This document shows, one piece after another, positions 47,983 to 58,595 of a stretch of 64,000 nt of DNA. Within the stretch, counting starts at the first letter, position 1, and every line of letters starts with the position of its first letter. The notes under the pieces are model-generated. The model saw only the letters and a list, made by a program, of their open reading frames with translations. It had not been told where the DNA came from and searched no databases. The stretch is taken from positions 457,137-521,136 of the forward strand of contig NW_003314341.1 of NCBI RefSeq assembly GCF_000143415.4. Reading direction: 5' to 3'. The stretch comes from Selaginella moellendorffii (Eukaryota > Streptophyta > Lycopodiopsida > Selaginellales > Selaginellaceae). The position numbers were made by a program, and so were the translations under genes.

Positions 47983-50385
47983 CTAACGCCTATACAATAA
48001 TCTTGGAATTTCATCACTCTCCACACTATCAGGATTTAAACCCAATAGTAATGCCATCTCTTCTCTAATACGTCCACGCTCATGTTCAGTGGTCGAAGAA
48101 CCCATCCGGTTGAGCAGATTATGGAGATGCGGATAGTGCTTGGCTAGACAATATACATGCCATAAATGATGACTGGTGTCTGTCCGATCAAATGGCTTCT
48201 GATATACCATTCCATCTGCCATTTGGTTGATTTCTGCAGCCACCTCCTGGACTGGCCGGTTCTCTATCACCATCGCTCCAAGCCATTTTGCAAGGTCCCC
48301 CAGAACATACGGTTTCTTCTCCCTAGTTTCCATATTGCAAGAGATGGGGTGCACTGCATATGTGTGCGTGTTCGCTGCAGTTTTAATCGGCGAGTCATCG
48401 ATGATGAGGATTTCACTTGAGCTAGCAGTCCGGTTCATCACTACAGCCTCTGGCTTGACAAAGATGGGCTTGCTACCCCTCACATGGACCATAGTCAAGC
48501 AATCCTCCTACGTTAGGAGAAAGTCAAATGGTAATATTACTTGCGTCTGATCGTGCATCATCTGTAGCAACGTTAATGCATTGTGGCGCATCATGGATGT
48601 CCAAACTCCCAATTGCAAATTGAACCCGGCCCTCTGTTTTAAGTGTCGCATGGTCATTATTAGATCCCGCAGTTTCTCCCGTGTGATTAATGTGAATCTG
48701 TCTCTTTTGACCAACTTGCGACCGCAAGCTTTGGAGGGTGCAATGACATTCGAGGACGAGCCACGCTCATGGGAGAAAAGGACACCGTTCAGATAAAAAA
48801 CGATACAGTACCTTCACCGTGACTCTGAAATGAAATGCGTCAGCATAAAAAATGGTACAAGTCAATTTTACCATCTACAATATTAGCGAATGTTGCTCCC
48901 GATGGTCGTTGAGAGGGTTTTGGTCGAGGAAACGTGAAGGGCGGAAATACTCTCCTCTGCAATGTGGGGTCAATCGCATCTGATGGCATGTGGGCACATG
49001 CCATTTCAGCTGTAGACTCTGGTACAACTGGCTCAACAGTGGCATGGGGTGGTTCCGATGGCGTGTGATCACACGCCATTTCAGCTGGTGCCTCCATTGG
49101 CAAAGTGGACATGACCGAACAGGCAGCAGGGGCGGTGTAGGGAGGTTCCAACGGCGCGTAGTCAGACGATTGGGCACACGTTGAGTCCGTTGGAAATGAG
49201 GATATGACCGGCTCGGCGGCTGGGGCGGCCTCATGTGGGTCCAATGGCGCCTGGTCACCGTCAGTTGGATACGTGGACAAGATTGACTCAGTGGTATGGG
49301 CAGCATCAAGTGGAGCGTGGTCAGCTTGCTTGGCGTTGATATGGATAGTAGCCTCCACCAGCTCTGATGACTCTTGCAGCCAAGTAGAGTTCACTGGCGG
49401 ATCCATATGCATGTCCAAATATCTCCCTTCGATTGAGATGGTATCCTCCCGTGCTACTAAAAACAAACTCATTAGCACATTGAATCGACTATACTGTATT
49501 TACCATCAACTGCTATTGAGGAACTAGGACCGATATCACTTGAGCGCACTGCTGATTCTGAAGGATTGGACATACGTTTTGACCCTTGCTTGGCACTATC
49601 CTTCCTCGACACTAAAGGCTAGAGTTTGTAAATTCAACTGAATAATCTCTACTTACCATTTGCTCTGCGACCTACATGGACAATGTTAGAAATGGTAAAA
49701 GGTTAGGAATGGATGTATTATTATTTACCTGATGGTTTGCTGCCTCTTCTTGCTCTTTCTGCTCTTTGCGGCTCTTCTTTTTGGTGGGTGTAGTGTTCGA
49801 ACCCGAGGCAATGGCATCACTGAGTAGCTTCTTTTTTGGAGCAGGAGAGTCGGACGTCGGCTTGAGCTTGACCACCCTTTTCTGCTTTGAGGTAGTTTCC
49901 AGATCGACCCCCTTCCCCTTTGCTTCGCGAACTGGAGTCACTCTCAACGGCTCAATGTTGGAATATAGTTTTTGAACATCGCCGTAGGTGAGGTCCGTGG
50001 ATTCCATGTGATCTTCATAGACCCGCAGCGTCTTTGAAATTGTGGGCCTCCTGGACAACCTCTCCCTAGCTCCCTCTAGGAATTCCTCATAGCCGCTGCC
50101 CCCCTCCGGGAAGCCGCTAGGATGTGCAAGGTGGATCTTGAAGGCAGACGCTGTCTCTACCACAAGTGCCAGTCCATATTCTTGCATGGAACTGCATGGA
50201 GTGTCTGTCACTTGGATGAGGATCCCCATGCATTCTTTTCTCCCACCATCTGTGTTGTACAGCCTCAGATCCTCGCCTTCCATCCCGAAAGTCCAATTGG
50301 TGAGCTCCTCCCCCTTCTCTGCATCCACATTGACAGTGGCTGGAAGAAGAATGCAATTCCTTGCCTGTTCAGAAATGCACAACAA
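47983..50385 (-). CDS. Second transposon gene, unknown function, multi-exon
   Basis: Coding-like minus-strand segments, from 5' to 3': 50373-49730 (ARNCILLPATVNV to a lysine-rich KKKSRKEQKEQEE tail, donor at GTAAATAA), about 49600-49508, 49452-48885 (with repeated units EMACDHTPSEPP and EMACAHMPSD), then about 48790-47983, interrupted by one TAG near 48510. Splice signals exist at several joints (for example TTTTTAG|TAGCACGG at about 49460), but the start codon and one junction are unresolved. I recognise no domain. It may be an accessory DNA-binding or regulatory protein, as the second genes of other plant transposons are. The span is approximate. The in-frame stop suggests decay or an unrecognised intron. 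Confidence 0.5.
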
Positions 50386-51841
50386 TTAGAGCTGACAGAT
50401 GAAAAGCTAGTAGCTGGAAATAACGTGAGGCCACACGCCATTCACCACTGCATCAGATGTCTTGAGGCTGCATCCTAAGATGGCGTGAGGCTACACGCCA
50501 TCTGTAACCGGACTGCACTCGAGAGCCCAATCGGTGCATGCCAATGTTGCTATTGAATGGCATGTGGCCTCATGCCATTTTCTACTTGGCCTAAAAGACT
50601 TACCATTTGAAGCCGAATGGAGGCGTGACAACCGGACTCGCTGGCGAATGTGCACTGTGTGTGCAGCGGATCGTAGCAGCAAGGCTACTCTGCCACTTAC
50701 AGTTGGAAAGTGGCGCTGAAATCTCCCGGGACGCCAAGTGGGCTGCGTGTGGGTGGCGGAGTGGGCGGCGGAGTTGGCGGCGAAGTTACAAACTGGGTGT
50801 GTCTTGAAGTGGACGCCGATGCACACGAGCGCGATGCGATCGCGAGTGTGATGCAAGCGCGAGTGGACGCCGATGCACACGAGAAACCTGTAGAGAAGTG
50901 GGAGCGCGAGTGGGAGCGCGATGCGAGCGCAAGTGTGCGAGCGCGAGTACGAAGCAAAATGCAAAACCTAACCTCACACGCGTGAAATGTCACGACGGTT
51001 GGTAATCCCGCCACGTCATCATTTCTCGGACTTGGGTGCCACCATTAATTTCTGGATCGGCGCGCGCATGCGTGAAATCCAAAAGAAATCCGCAACGTCA
51101 TCATTCCTCGGACTGCATGCACGTGAAATCCAAAAGAAAGATCATGATTGGGATATCATTTAATACCCTCGCTATATTTATACCATGCATGATTGGATAT
51201 TCCAAAGCATCTTGTATTTCCAAAAATGCCAGATGTTCAGCTAAATAAATTGTCAGAGGATGACGTTCAAGCATGTGGGCTCATGCAATTTTGATCCCAA
51301 AAAATGCACCAAAAAATGCTCGGCGTCATCTGGCGTTATCTCTTGAATGGCGTGGGGCCGCATGCCATTTTCAGGAGCACATAGGAGTATATTCCTAGAA
51401 TATTCTGACACGCGCGAGATTGTTTTGAGTTTCCTGGAGATCCAACCGTTAGATCGCAACTAGATTTTACAGAATGGTATACAATGTCCTTCTTGATGAC
51501 CCTGCAAAGAAGCATCTCGATCGGACACCACATGAGACCACACGAGCCTTACAATGTTTCAGGGGCATTTGCCATAGATCCGACCGTTATTTTGCTCCAA
51601 GATTCTACAGTTTGGTGTGCATTGACCTTTCCATCGACACTGCAAAGGGACATCACAATCAGATGCGGGATCACAAGAAACCAACTTCACTAACTCTGGT
51701 TTCACCAAGATCTACGTAAAGAGTTATGAAATGAAAGGACCCTCTCTATTGAAATGTGTTTATGGTCCTAGGGGCATTGTGACATATCCAAGGATTTTGC
51801 ATCAAGTTCTGTATTTGCATGTTTATCAAGCTACTGAATTG

Positions 51842-51868
51842 CTAAACCCTAAACCCTAAACCCTAAAC
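51842..51868 (+). repeat. Interstitial telomere-like (CCCTAAA) run, unit 1
   Basis: About three and a half CCCTAAA units (Arabidopsis-type telomere repeat), framed by TTGCTAAA and CATGTGGC in all three units. Confidence 0.85.
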
Positions 51869-52692
51869 ATGTGGCAAATGCTGCGTGAAGAAAGATGCCC
51901 TTTCTGGGCAAATGCTGTAAGAGGCAGATGCCGAGCAGATGTATCTCAGGCTAGTGAAGGGGACAAACGAAAGCTAGCAACCAAAGGAATGTAAGTAGGG
52001 CATGTGTTTGTAAGTTTAAAAATGCCTCAGCCATATAAATTCCCAAGTAAATAAAGCTGTTTCTATTTTTGGTACAGGTAAACTTTATAGCGTGTGGGCT
52101 CATGCAATTTTGAACCCAAAAATGCACCAAAAAATGCTCGACTAGCATTATTCTTTGAATGGCGTGTGGCCTTATATTGCCATAAATGACACAGCATAAT
52201 TATTCCTTTACACGGCGAATAATCTTGGAGCACATAGGAGTATATTCCTAGAATATTCTGACACGCGCGAGATTGTTTTGAGTTTCCTGGAGATCCAACC
52301 GTTAGATCGCAACTAGATTTTACAGAATGGTATACAATGTCCTTCTTGATGACCCTGCAAAGAAGCATCTCGATCGGACACCACATGAGACCACACGAGC
52401 CTTACAATGTTTCAGGGGCATTTGCCATAGATCCGACCGTTATTTTGCTCCAAGATTCTACAGTTTGGTGTGCATTGACCTTTCCATCGACACTGCAAAG
52501 GGACATCACAATCAGATGCGGGATCACAAGAAACCAACTTCACTAACTCTGGTTTCACCAAGATCTACGTAAAGAGTTATGAAATGAAAGGACCCTCTCT
52601 ATTGAAATGTGTTTATGGTCCTAGGGGCATTGTGACATATCCAAGGATTTTGCATCAAGTTCTGTATTTGCATGTTTATCAAGCTACTGAAT

Positions 52693-52720
52693 TGCTAAAC
52701 CCTAAACCCTAACCCTAAAC
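52693..52720 (+). repeat. Interstitial telomere-like run, unit 2
   Basis: Same position in the second unit, with one CCCTAA variant in place of CCCTAAA. Confidence 0.85.
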
Positions 52721-53562
52721 ATGTGGCAAATGCTGCGTGAAGAAAGATGCCCTTTCTGGGCAAATGCTGTAAGAGGCAGATGCCGAGCAGATGTATCTCA
52801 GGCTAGTGAAGGGGACAAACGAAAGCTAGCAACCAAAGGAATGTAAGCAACCAAAGGAATGTAAGTAGGGCATGTGTTTGTAAGTTTAAAAATGCCTCAG
52901 CCATATAAATTCCCAAGTAAATAAAGCTGTTTCTATTTTTGGTACAGGTAAACTTTATAGCGTGTGGGCTCATGCAATTTTGAACCCAAAAATGCACCAA
53001 AAAATGCTCGACTAGCATTATTCTTTGAATGGCGTGTGGCCTTATATTGCCATAAATGACATAGCATAATTATTCCTTTACACGGCGAATAATCTTGGAG
53101 CACATAGGAGTATATTCCTAGAATATTCTGACACGCGCGAGATTGTTTTGAGTTTCCTGGAGATCCAACCGTTAGATCGCAACTAGATTTTACAGAATGG
53201 TATACAATGTCCTTCTTGATGACCCTGCAAAGAAGCATCTCGATCGGACACCACATGAGACCACACGAGCCTTACAATGTTTCAGGGGCATTTGCCATAG
53301 ATCCGACCGTTATTTTGCTCCAAGATTCTACAGTTTGGTGTGCATTGACCTTTCCATCGACACTGCAAAGGGACATCACAATCAGATGCGGGATCACAAG
53401 AAACCAACTTCACTAACTCTGGTTTCACCAAGATCTACGTAAGGAGTTATGAAATGAAAGGACCCTCTCTATTGAAATGTGTTTATGGTCCTAGGGGCAT
53501 TGTGACATATCAAAGGATTTTGCATCAAGTTCTGTATTTGCATGTTTATCAAGCTACTGAAT

Positions 53563-53598
53563 TGCTAAACCCTAAACCCTAAACCCTAACCCTAAACA
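53563..53598 (+). repeat. Interstitial telomere-like run, unit 3
   Basis: Same position in the third unit. It is one unit longer than in the others and also carries the CCCTAA variant. Confidence 0.85.
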
Positions 53599-54864
53599 TG
53601 TGGCAAATGCTGCGTGAAGAAAGATGCCCTTTCTGGGCAAATGCTGTAAGAGGCAGATGCCGAGCAGATGTATCTCAGGCTAGCGAAGGGGACAAACGAA
53701 AGCTAGTTATAAACATGACGGGATGCAAATAGATTACTAGGCTGGTCCTGCGAAAATCAAAAACCATAATTGAAAACATTGAAAATGCAAAAAGAAAGGT
53801 TTATAATATTTTTGAATTTTAAGCAACCAAAGGAATGTAAGTAGGGCATGTGTTTGTAAGTTTAAAAATGCCTCAGCCATATAAATTCCCAAGTAAATAA
53901 AGCTGTTTCTATTTTTGGTACAGGTAAACTTTATAGCGTGTGGGCTCATGCAATTTTGAACCCAAAAATGCACCAAAAGATGCTCGACTAGCATTATTCT
54001 TTGAATGGCATGTGGCCTTATATTGCCATAAATGGACGTACACACACAGCATAATTATTCCTTTACACGGCGAATAATCTTGGCGCGGATCGCTGACATG
54101 GCATGGCAAAGTTCGAATCACTGACATGGCACAGCTGGATCGAGGCAAGGACATGATGTGACAAAGTTCAACCTCCGACAGCAAAGTCTAGAAGCTACTC
54201 AGTTTGAAATTTGTCAGAGGAATCATAAGATCTGGTTTGTCAGAAGATTTGATGTGACGTTCAAGCGTGTGTTATTTTTGAATTCTCGAACTCATTCCTA
54301 GGTCTATCATTTTTGTGCGCCGTGTTCTTGGTTCCGCTGAGCGCAGTGAGCGCTGCTTGTGTAAGCGGCGTTGTGAGCTGTGGTTTATGCGTCTACAAGC
54401 GGTTGCGGCATTGCGAGCGCCATTGCGAGCGGCAGTTTATGCGAGTGGCAGTTTGTGCGAGCGGCGCTACGAGCGGCGCTACGAGTAGTTGCGGTGTTGC
54501 GAGCGGCACTGTCTTTGGTGTGGCTACCGCTTCCTCTTGATATTCGGCACTTGTGCTTCCTGGTATGTTCACCATGGAATGGTTTAGGACCACATTTAGA
54601 AATGGCATGAGGCCACATGCCATCTTGGGCCCTTGCAATTTCATGGCTAGCGTATTGTCATGTATGTTTTTACTTGCCTGCAGCTGTGTGTATATCAAGA
54701 TGGCATGAGGCCTCATGCCAATTTTGTGAATGCGAAATTTCACGTGGGTGTCAATAGCATGTTTGAATAATGGCATGTGGCCTCATGCTATTTGGTATGT
54801 TATGATTTAGGCCATTCTCCAATCATTTTTTGTATGGTCTTAACTTCTTTTTTGCACTTTCAGA

Positions 54865-57800
54865 ATGGCCTTCAGGGTTGGGGAAAAGGTTTACATTTTG
54901 AATGGTGGGAAGAGAGTTGCAAAAGGGACCCTTGTGTCTATGGATCGGAACTTTGTTATACACTGTCAAAGGCTTGGGGAAGGCAATGCTGCTGTATCAG
55001 TAGAGACTGTCTTCGATGGGAATGTGGTCGCTATTGAACGAGGAGAGATGGTCGTCGGGGTAAATGTTGTTGTTGCCTTGAAAAATCTGCAGAAGAAAGC
55101 AGATGTTGGGGACAGCGCAAGTGCGACGCATGTTCCCTCCGTGGATCTTAAGAACCGTGCTACATGGATTCAGGCAAAGGTGTTTCTAAACAACCCCGAG
55201 GGGGAGGTGGTAGCTGAGGGCTTAGCCACAGTTGTCGATCCAAGAGATGCGGTTGCTAATCAAGAATTGGGCTGGGATGATATTGGAGTTGCAATTTTAG
55301 AGGTTGTTGACACAGAAGAAAACAGTCTGACTATTGGAAGCATTTTGCGGTGGAAATTGAGGCATTTAGTGTTTGAGAATGTGAAGGATTCACAATCAAA
55401 CACCACTACAACTGATGACAGAACATCTCTTCATGGGAAAAGAAAGTACACCTTCCTACAGCGCAGCCAAAGGGATCTGAGCAACGAACCGAAAAGGCAG
55501 AAAATGGCGATGGAGGTTCGAATGGTCTCGACAGTTGCTTGTTGCAAGAGGAGGTGCTGTCAACATGCTGATTGGGATGCTATTGAAGAGGAAAGAGCAA
55601 GATACAAGACATTGTCCTGGAAGGCAGCTCGCAATTTTGTGTATGAGGCATTACGGTCATTTGTTGATGCTTCAGAACATCAGGTGGGGGGCATGGTCTT
55701 CCAGAGGGGTTTGGTCTGCATGAAGGCATGGAGAATCATTTATGGAGTCCCTCGAACCACATTCTACAGAATCAAAACTGAGTTCGAGGAACAAAGGGTT
55801 CAACAGGCAGTCCATGGGAACGACTGTACGCACAAAACCAGGGGTCATGTTGTATATGGAGAGGCAATCTTCAAGAGGTTTGTCGAGACATGTAGCGAGC
55901 AGCAACCACATAAAACCCGCCTCTTGGAAGATGGAACACGAGACACCCAACGAGTTCTCCCTTCCATGTATACCAAGGGGGCCATATTGGAAGATGTGAA
56001 TCGGGAACTCCAGAGTAATGGCTACAGGAAGCTGAGCCAATCTAGATTTAGTAGATTGTGGAGCAACAGGTTCAGGGATGTGAGTATAGGAAAGTACTCC
56101 AGCTTTTCAAAGTGTGACGAGTGCACTGCTATCAAAATGGCTTTGTCGAAGAATTCTTGCAGCGCTCAAGAGCGAGAGACGTTGGTTAGAAGGCGGCTCG
56201 ACCACAACATCGAGCAGAGAAGCTGCAGGACTGCATATTATCATAACAGGATTCTCTCCATGGAGAGACTTGACTCTTACCTCTGCATCATCCACGACAA
56301 AATGGACCAGAAAAAGACGTGTTTACCTCGACTCAATCCTGCCCCCAAGGCAATCTCTTCATCCATGCAGCTGCCTGTGTCTCTGTTTGGCATAATTGCT
56401 CATGGGCATGGTGCCCAGAACTATGGGAACTTCTTTGTACCTCTATGGGGTGGTGGGGGTGCAAACATGATGATTGCGTCCCTAGCAAAACACTTAAGGT
56501 CTCTGCAAAGTGCGCAGACTGAGCTGAACGGCCAACCCTTGCATAAGGCCCTTGTCGATCGAACCCCATACAGGGTTCAGCTGGAGGAGGAGCAAAGGCT
56601 TGCAGTATCGCGTGGGGCCCCATGCCATCCCAGTGAATATGTTGGCCGTCAGATTGTAGGGTTATCACGTGAGGCCTCATGCCATTCCGACGAGGCTGGT
56701 CGCCCGGTGAATGCACAGCCTCATCCAAACGAAGCAGAATCTCAAGGAAGTTCTTGCGGCCGATGTGGCCTTCCACCCCATCTTCTGCTCCAAACAGACA
56801 ATGCTGGCAGTGAGAACAAAAACATGTACGTCTTCGCGTACTTGGCGATGCTTGTTGCCAAAGGCATATTTGAAACGGTTACACTTGGCTTTCTCATGGT
56901 TGGGCACACTCATGAAGACGTCGATGCCATGTTCAGTCACCTGGCAGAGTCCCTCCGGCGATCCAATGTCCTCACCCTCCCACAACTCTACGATGAATTC
57001 CAAAATTGCATCAAAAGCACTGTTGAAGCTGCACTTGTGACAGAGGTTCCAGACTTTAAGGGGTTTGTAAAAGGCTACATTAGGGATGGATCCGAAATGC
57101 TGATTGGCCACTCCAAGCCTCTTCAGTTTCATTTCAGCATGCGTGACGGTGCTCCAGTGATGAGGTACAAGATGAGAGAATGGGACACAGTGTGGCTGCC
57201 AGTGGACGGCATTGAACTCTTCAAGAGAGATCCCATAACTGGGGAACCTATGATTCCTCAGGGTTCCCCACGGCCGATGCACCCGGATGGACTCAAAGAC
57301 CAGGAAAGTATAGTGGCCGGGATTAGACAGCATATTGCCTTCTGGAAGAGGGGGTTGGTGTTTGGTGGAGAATCCTATTTTAAGAGGTGCAAGCCTTTGC
57401 TCGAATACTGGGAGAAGATTATATCTGCTATCCAAAATGGGCCGGTTGTATATGAAGAATTGGAAGAGTCCTTTTGGCCAGAACCCAGAGCACCAGATAG
57501 TAGCGGAACAATGTCCTCTGGAAATGCAGTGACAGATAATGATGTTGAGGATCACTATTGTGGGCCGAGGAACAAGAAGCCGGATTCAGCATTCAATCCA
57601 GTACAGGTCTGCAAAGGAATGGTCGTGCTTGTCAGACCCAGTAATAAAAAACAAATGATATGGGTGGGGCGCTGCATCACTGATGCAGAGGAGGACGCGG
57701 AAACTAACTCCTTCAATGTAACTGTGGAGTGGTTCAAGCCAAGTTCCGGATATACGAAGGATTGCCTAGAAAAGAGATGGGTGCTGAATCCAAGGGATCC

Positions 57801-57930
57801 CAGCATGAGCATATCGGTGGATAATGTTGTGCATGGTTGGATGCGGAAGCAGAGTGCCACCATCACCTTGCCAGACCATGCAAGAGATGCAGCAAGAGCA
57901 TTCATAACCCGGGTTCAAGGTGAGATTTAA
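54865..57930 (+). CDS. DDE-like transposase of the 11.1-kb transposon
   Basis: Uninterrupted 1021-aa ORF. Two N-terminal modules of similar build, KRVAKGTLVSMDRN at about 16-29 and GEVVAEGLATVVDPRDAV at about 113-130, resemble the small module in plant CACTA proteins. Cysteine motifs follow (CCKRRCCQH near 230; CDEC at 417-420; CGRC ending at 634). The likely catalytic core is HDKMDQ (D478), QTDNAGSENKN (D645) and GHTHEDVDAMF (681-690, E684), a D-x166-D-x38-E pattern. The C terminus has a barrel-like segment (GMVVLVRPS...VTVEWFKP). The start follows a splice-acceptor-like TTGCACTTTCAG, so a leader intron is likely. A donor at the end (CAAG|GTGAGA) and an acceptor near 57968 would give an alternative acidic tail. 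Two 22-bp palindromes lie in the reading frame at 56607 and 56664. Confidence 0.85.
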   Translation: MAFRVGEKVYILNGGKRVAKGTLVSMDRNFVIHCQRLGEGNAAVSVETVFDGNVVAIERGEMVVGVNVVVALKNLQKKADVGDSASATHVPSVDLKNRATWIQAKVFLNNPEGEVVAEGLATVVDPRDAVANQELGWDDIGVAILEVVDTEENSLTIGSILRWKLRHLVFENVKDSQSNTTTTDDRTSLHGKRKYTFLQRSQRDLSNEPKRQKMAMEVRMVSTVACCKRRCCQHADWDAIEEERARYKTLSWKAARNFVYEALRSFVDASEHQVGGMVFQRGLVCMKAWRIIYGVPRTTFYRIKTEFEEQRVQQAVHGNDCTHKTRGHVVYGEAIFKRFVETCSEQQPHKTRLLEDGTRDTQRVLPSMYTKGAILEDVNRELQSNGYRKLSQSRFSRLWSNRFRDVSIGKYSSFSKCDECTAIKMALSKNSCSAQERETLVRRRLDHNIEQRSCRTAYYHNRILSMERLDSYLCIIHDKMDQKKTCLPRLNPAPKAISSSMQLPVSLFGIIAHGHGAQNYGNFFVPLWGGGGANMMIASLAKHLRSLQSAQTELNGQPLHKALVDRTPYRVQLEEEQRLAVSRGAPCHPSEYVGRQIVGLSREASCHSDEAGRPVNAQPHPNEAESQGSSCGRCGLPPHLLLQTDNAGSENKNMYVFAYLAMLVAKGIFETVTLGFLMVGHTHEDVDAMFSHLAESLRRSNVLTLPQLYDEFQNCIKSTVEAALVTEVPDFKGFVKGYIRDGSEMLIGHSKPLQFHFSMRDGAPVMRYKMREWDTVWLPVDGIELFKRDPITGEPMIPQGSPRPMHPDGLKDQESIVAGIRQHIAFWKRGLVFGGESYFKRCKPLLEYWEKIISAIQNGPVVYEELEESFWPEPRAPDSSGTMSSGNAVTDNDVEDHYCGPRNKKPDSAFNPVQVCKGMVVLVRPSNKKQMIWVGRCITDAEEDAETNSFNVTVEWFKPSSGYTKDCLEKRWVLNPRDPSMSISVDNVVHGWMRKQSATITLPDHARDAARAFITRVQGEI

Positions 57931-58595
57931 TATTCCTTTACTAAGTTTCTAATGTATTTTATTTCAAGGTGAACAATCCGAATCTGAATCAGAGGAGGCG
58001 TGATGGCATGTGGCCCTTTGCACTAGTATATCTTAATACTGGTCTGAGAAATAGAATGGCATGTGCCCTCAGGCCTTTTACTAAATCACCTTTGAAAGAA
58101 ATGCAAGCCTCTATGTCGTAAAAAAAAGGTACTAGAGAAATTCCTTAATAATATGAATGTTATTTAGTTTCATGAAAATACACTAAGGGTCAAATGAGTT
58201 AAATGACTTCTCCAGACTAGCAATGCCTCTTGCTACACCTTCACAATTAGATTCGTTAGAAAAAGATAACATTGAATAATATCTAAATGTTCTCACCATT
58301 AAGTTATATGTCTGGCTAATAGGAATGACGTTCATCTTGGAAAGCTCACCACACACTCAATGAACAAACAAATAGTGTGTGCGCGCATGCCATCGCTCTT
58401 CTTTAGCTTCAGATTCGGCTTGTTCACCTTGACAATGAGATTTATTATACAACCAGATGGACTCAGTCTGGACACAAAGTCACCGCGCTAGTCACCATGC
58501 CCCAGATATGTCTAGCCCCTGGACAAAAAACATATAATTTCACGTCATTTTCAAATACTTGAAAATTTGTACCTAGTCCCATTTTACTGAATAAA

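Larger units (their letters stand above)
51374..54083. repeat. Three tandem copies of a 0.85-0.99-kb unit
   Basis: Units begin at GGAGCACATAGG: 51374, 52226 and 53097, giving periods of 852 and 871 bp; the third runs to about 54083. Copies are almost identical over most of their length. Unit 2 has an 18-bp duplication near 52845. Unit 3 has an extra insert of about 120 bp at 53707-53820. Each unit holds a telomere-like run and a decayed 22-bp palindrome. The repeated 69-107-aa open frames inside have no recognisable domain. Confidence 0.92.
47906..58077. repeat. Dispersed 22-bp palindrome family, ATGGCRTG-N6-CAYGCCAT
   Basis: Full or near-full copies are at 47906-47927, 48983-49004, 49058-49079 (perfect, centre TGATCA), 50420-50441, 50480-50501, 50557-50578, 51347-51368, 54602-54623, 54700-54721, 54770-54791, 56607-56628 and 56664-56685. 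Decayed copies with a longer right arm start at 52159, 53029 and 54005. Half sites occur near 47628, 47950, 48155, 50535, 58003, 58056 and 58384. The centre is mostly WGGCCY/AGGCCT. None was seen in the flanking LARD DNA. They occur in noncoding DNA and inside both genes of the transposon. Confidence 0.85.

Noticed and set aside
50491-51014. Overlapping ORFs rich in Arg, Ala and Ser on both strands
   Set aside because: They come from GCGAGTG/GCACACGAG-type simple repeats between the two transposon genes.
51474-53442. Repeated 65-107-aa ORFs in the triplicated block
   Set aside because: No domain, short, and repeated only because the DNA is repeated.
51842-53598. A chromosome end or telomere
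   Set aside because: The CCCTAAA runs are short, repeated inside a transposon and followed by genes.
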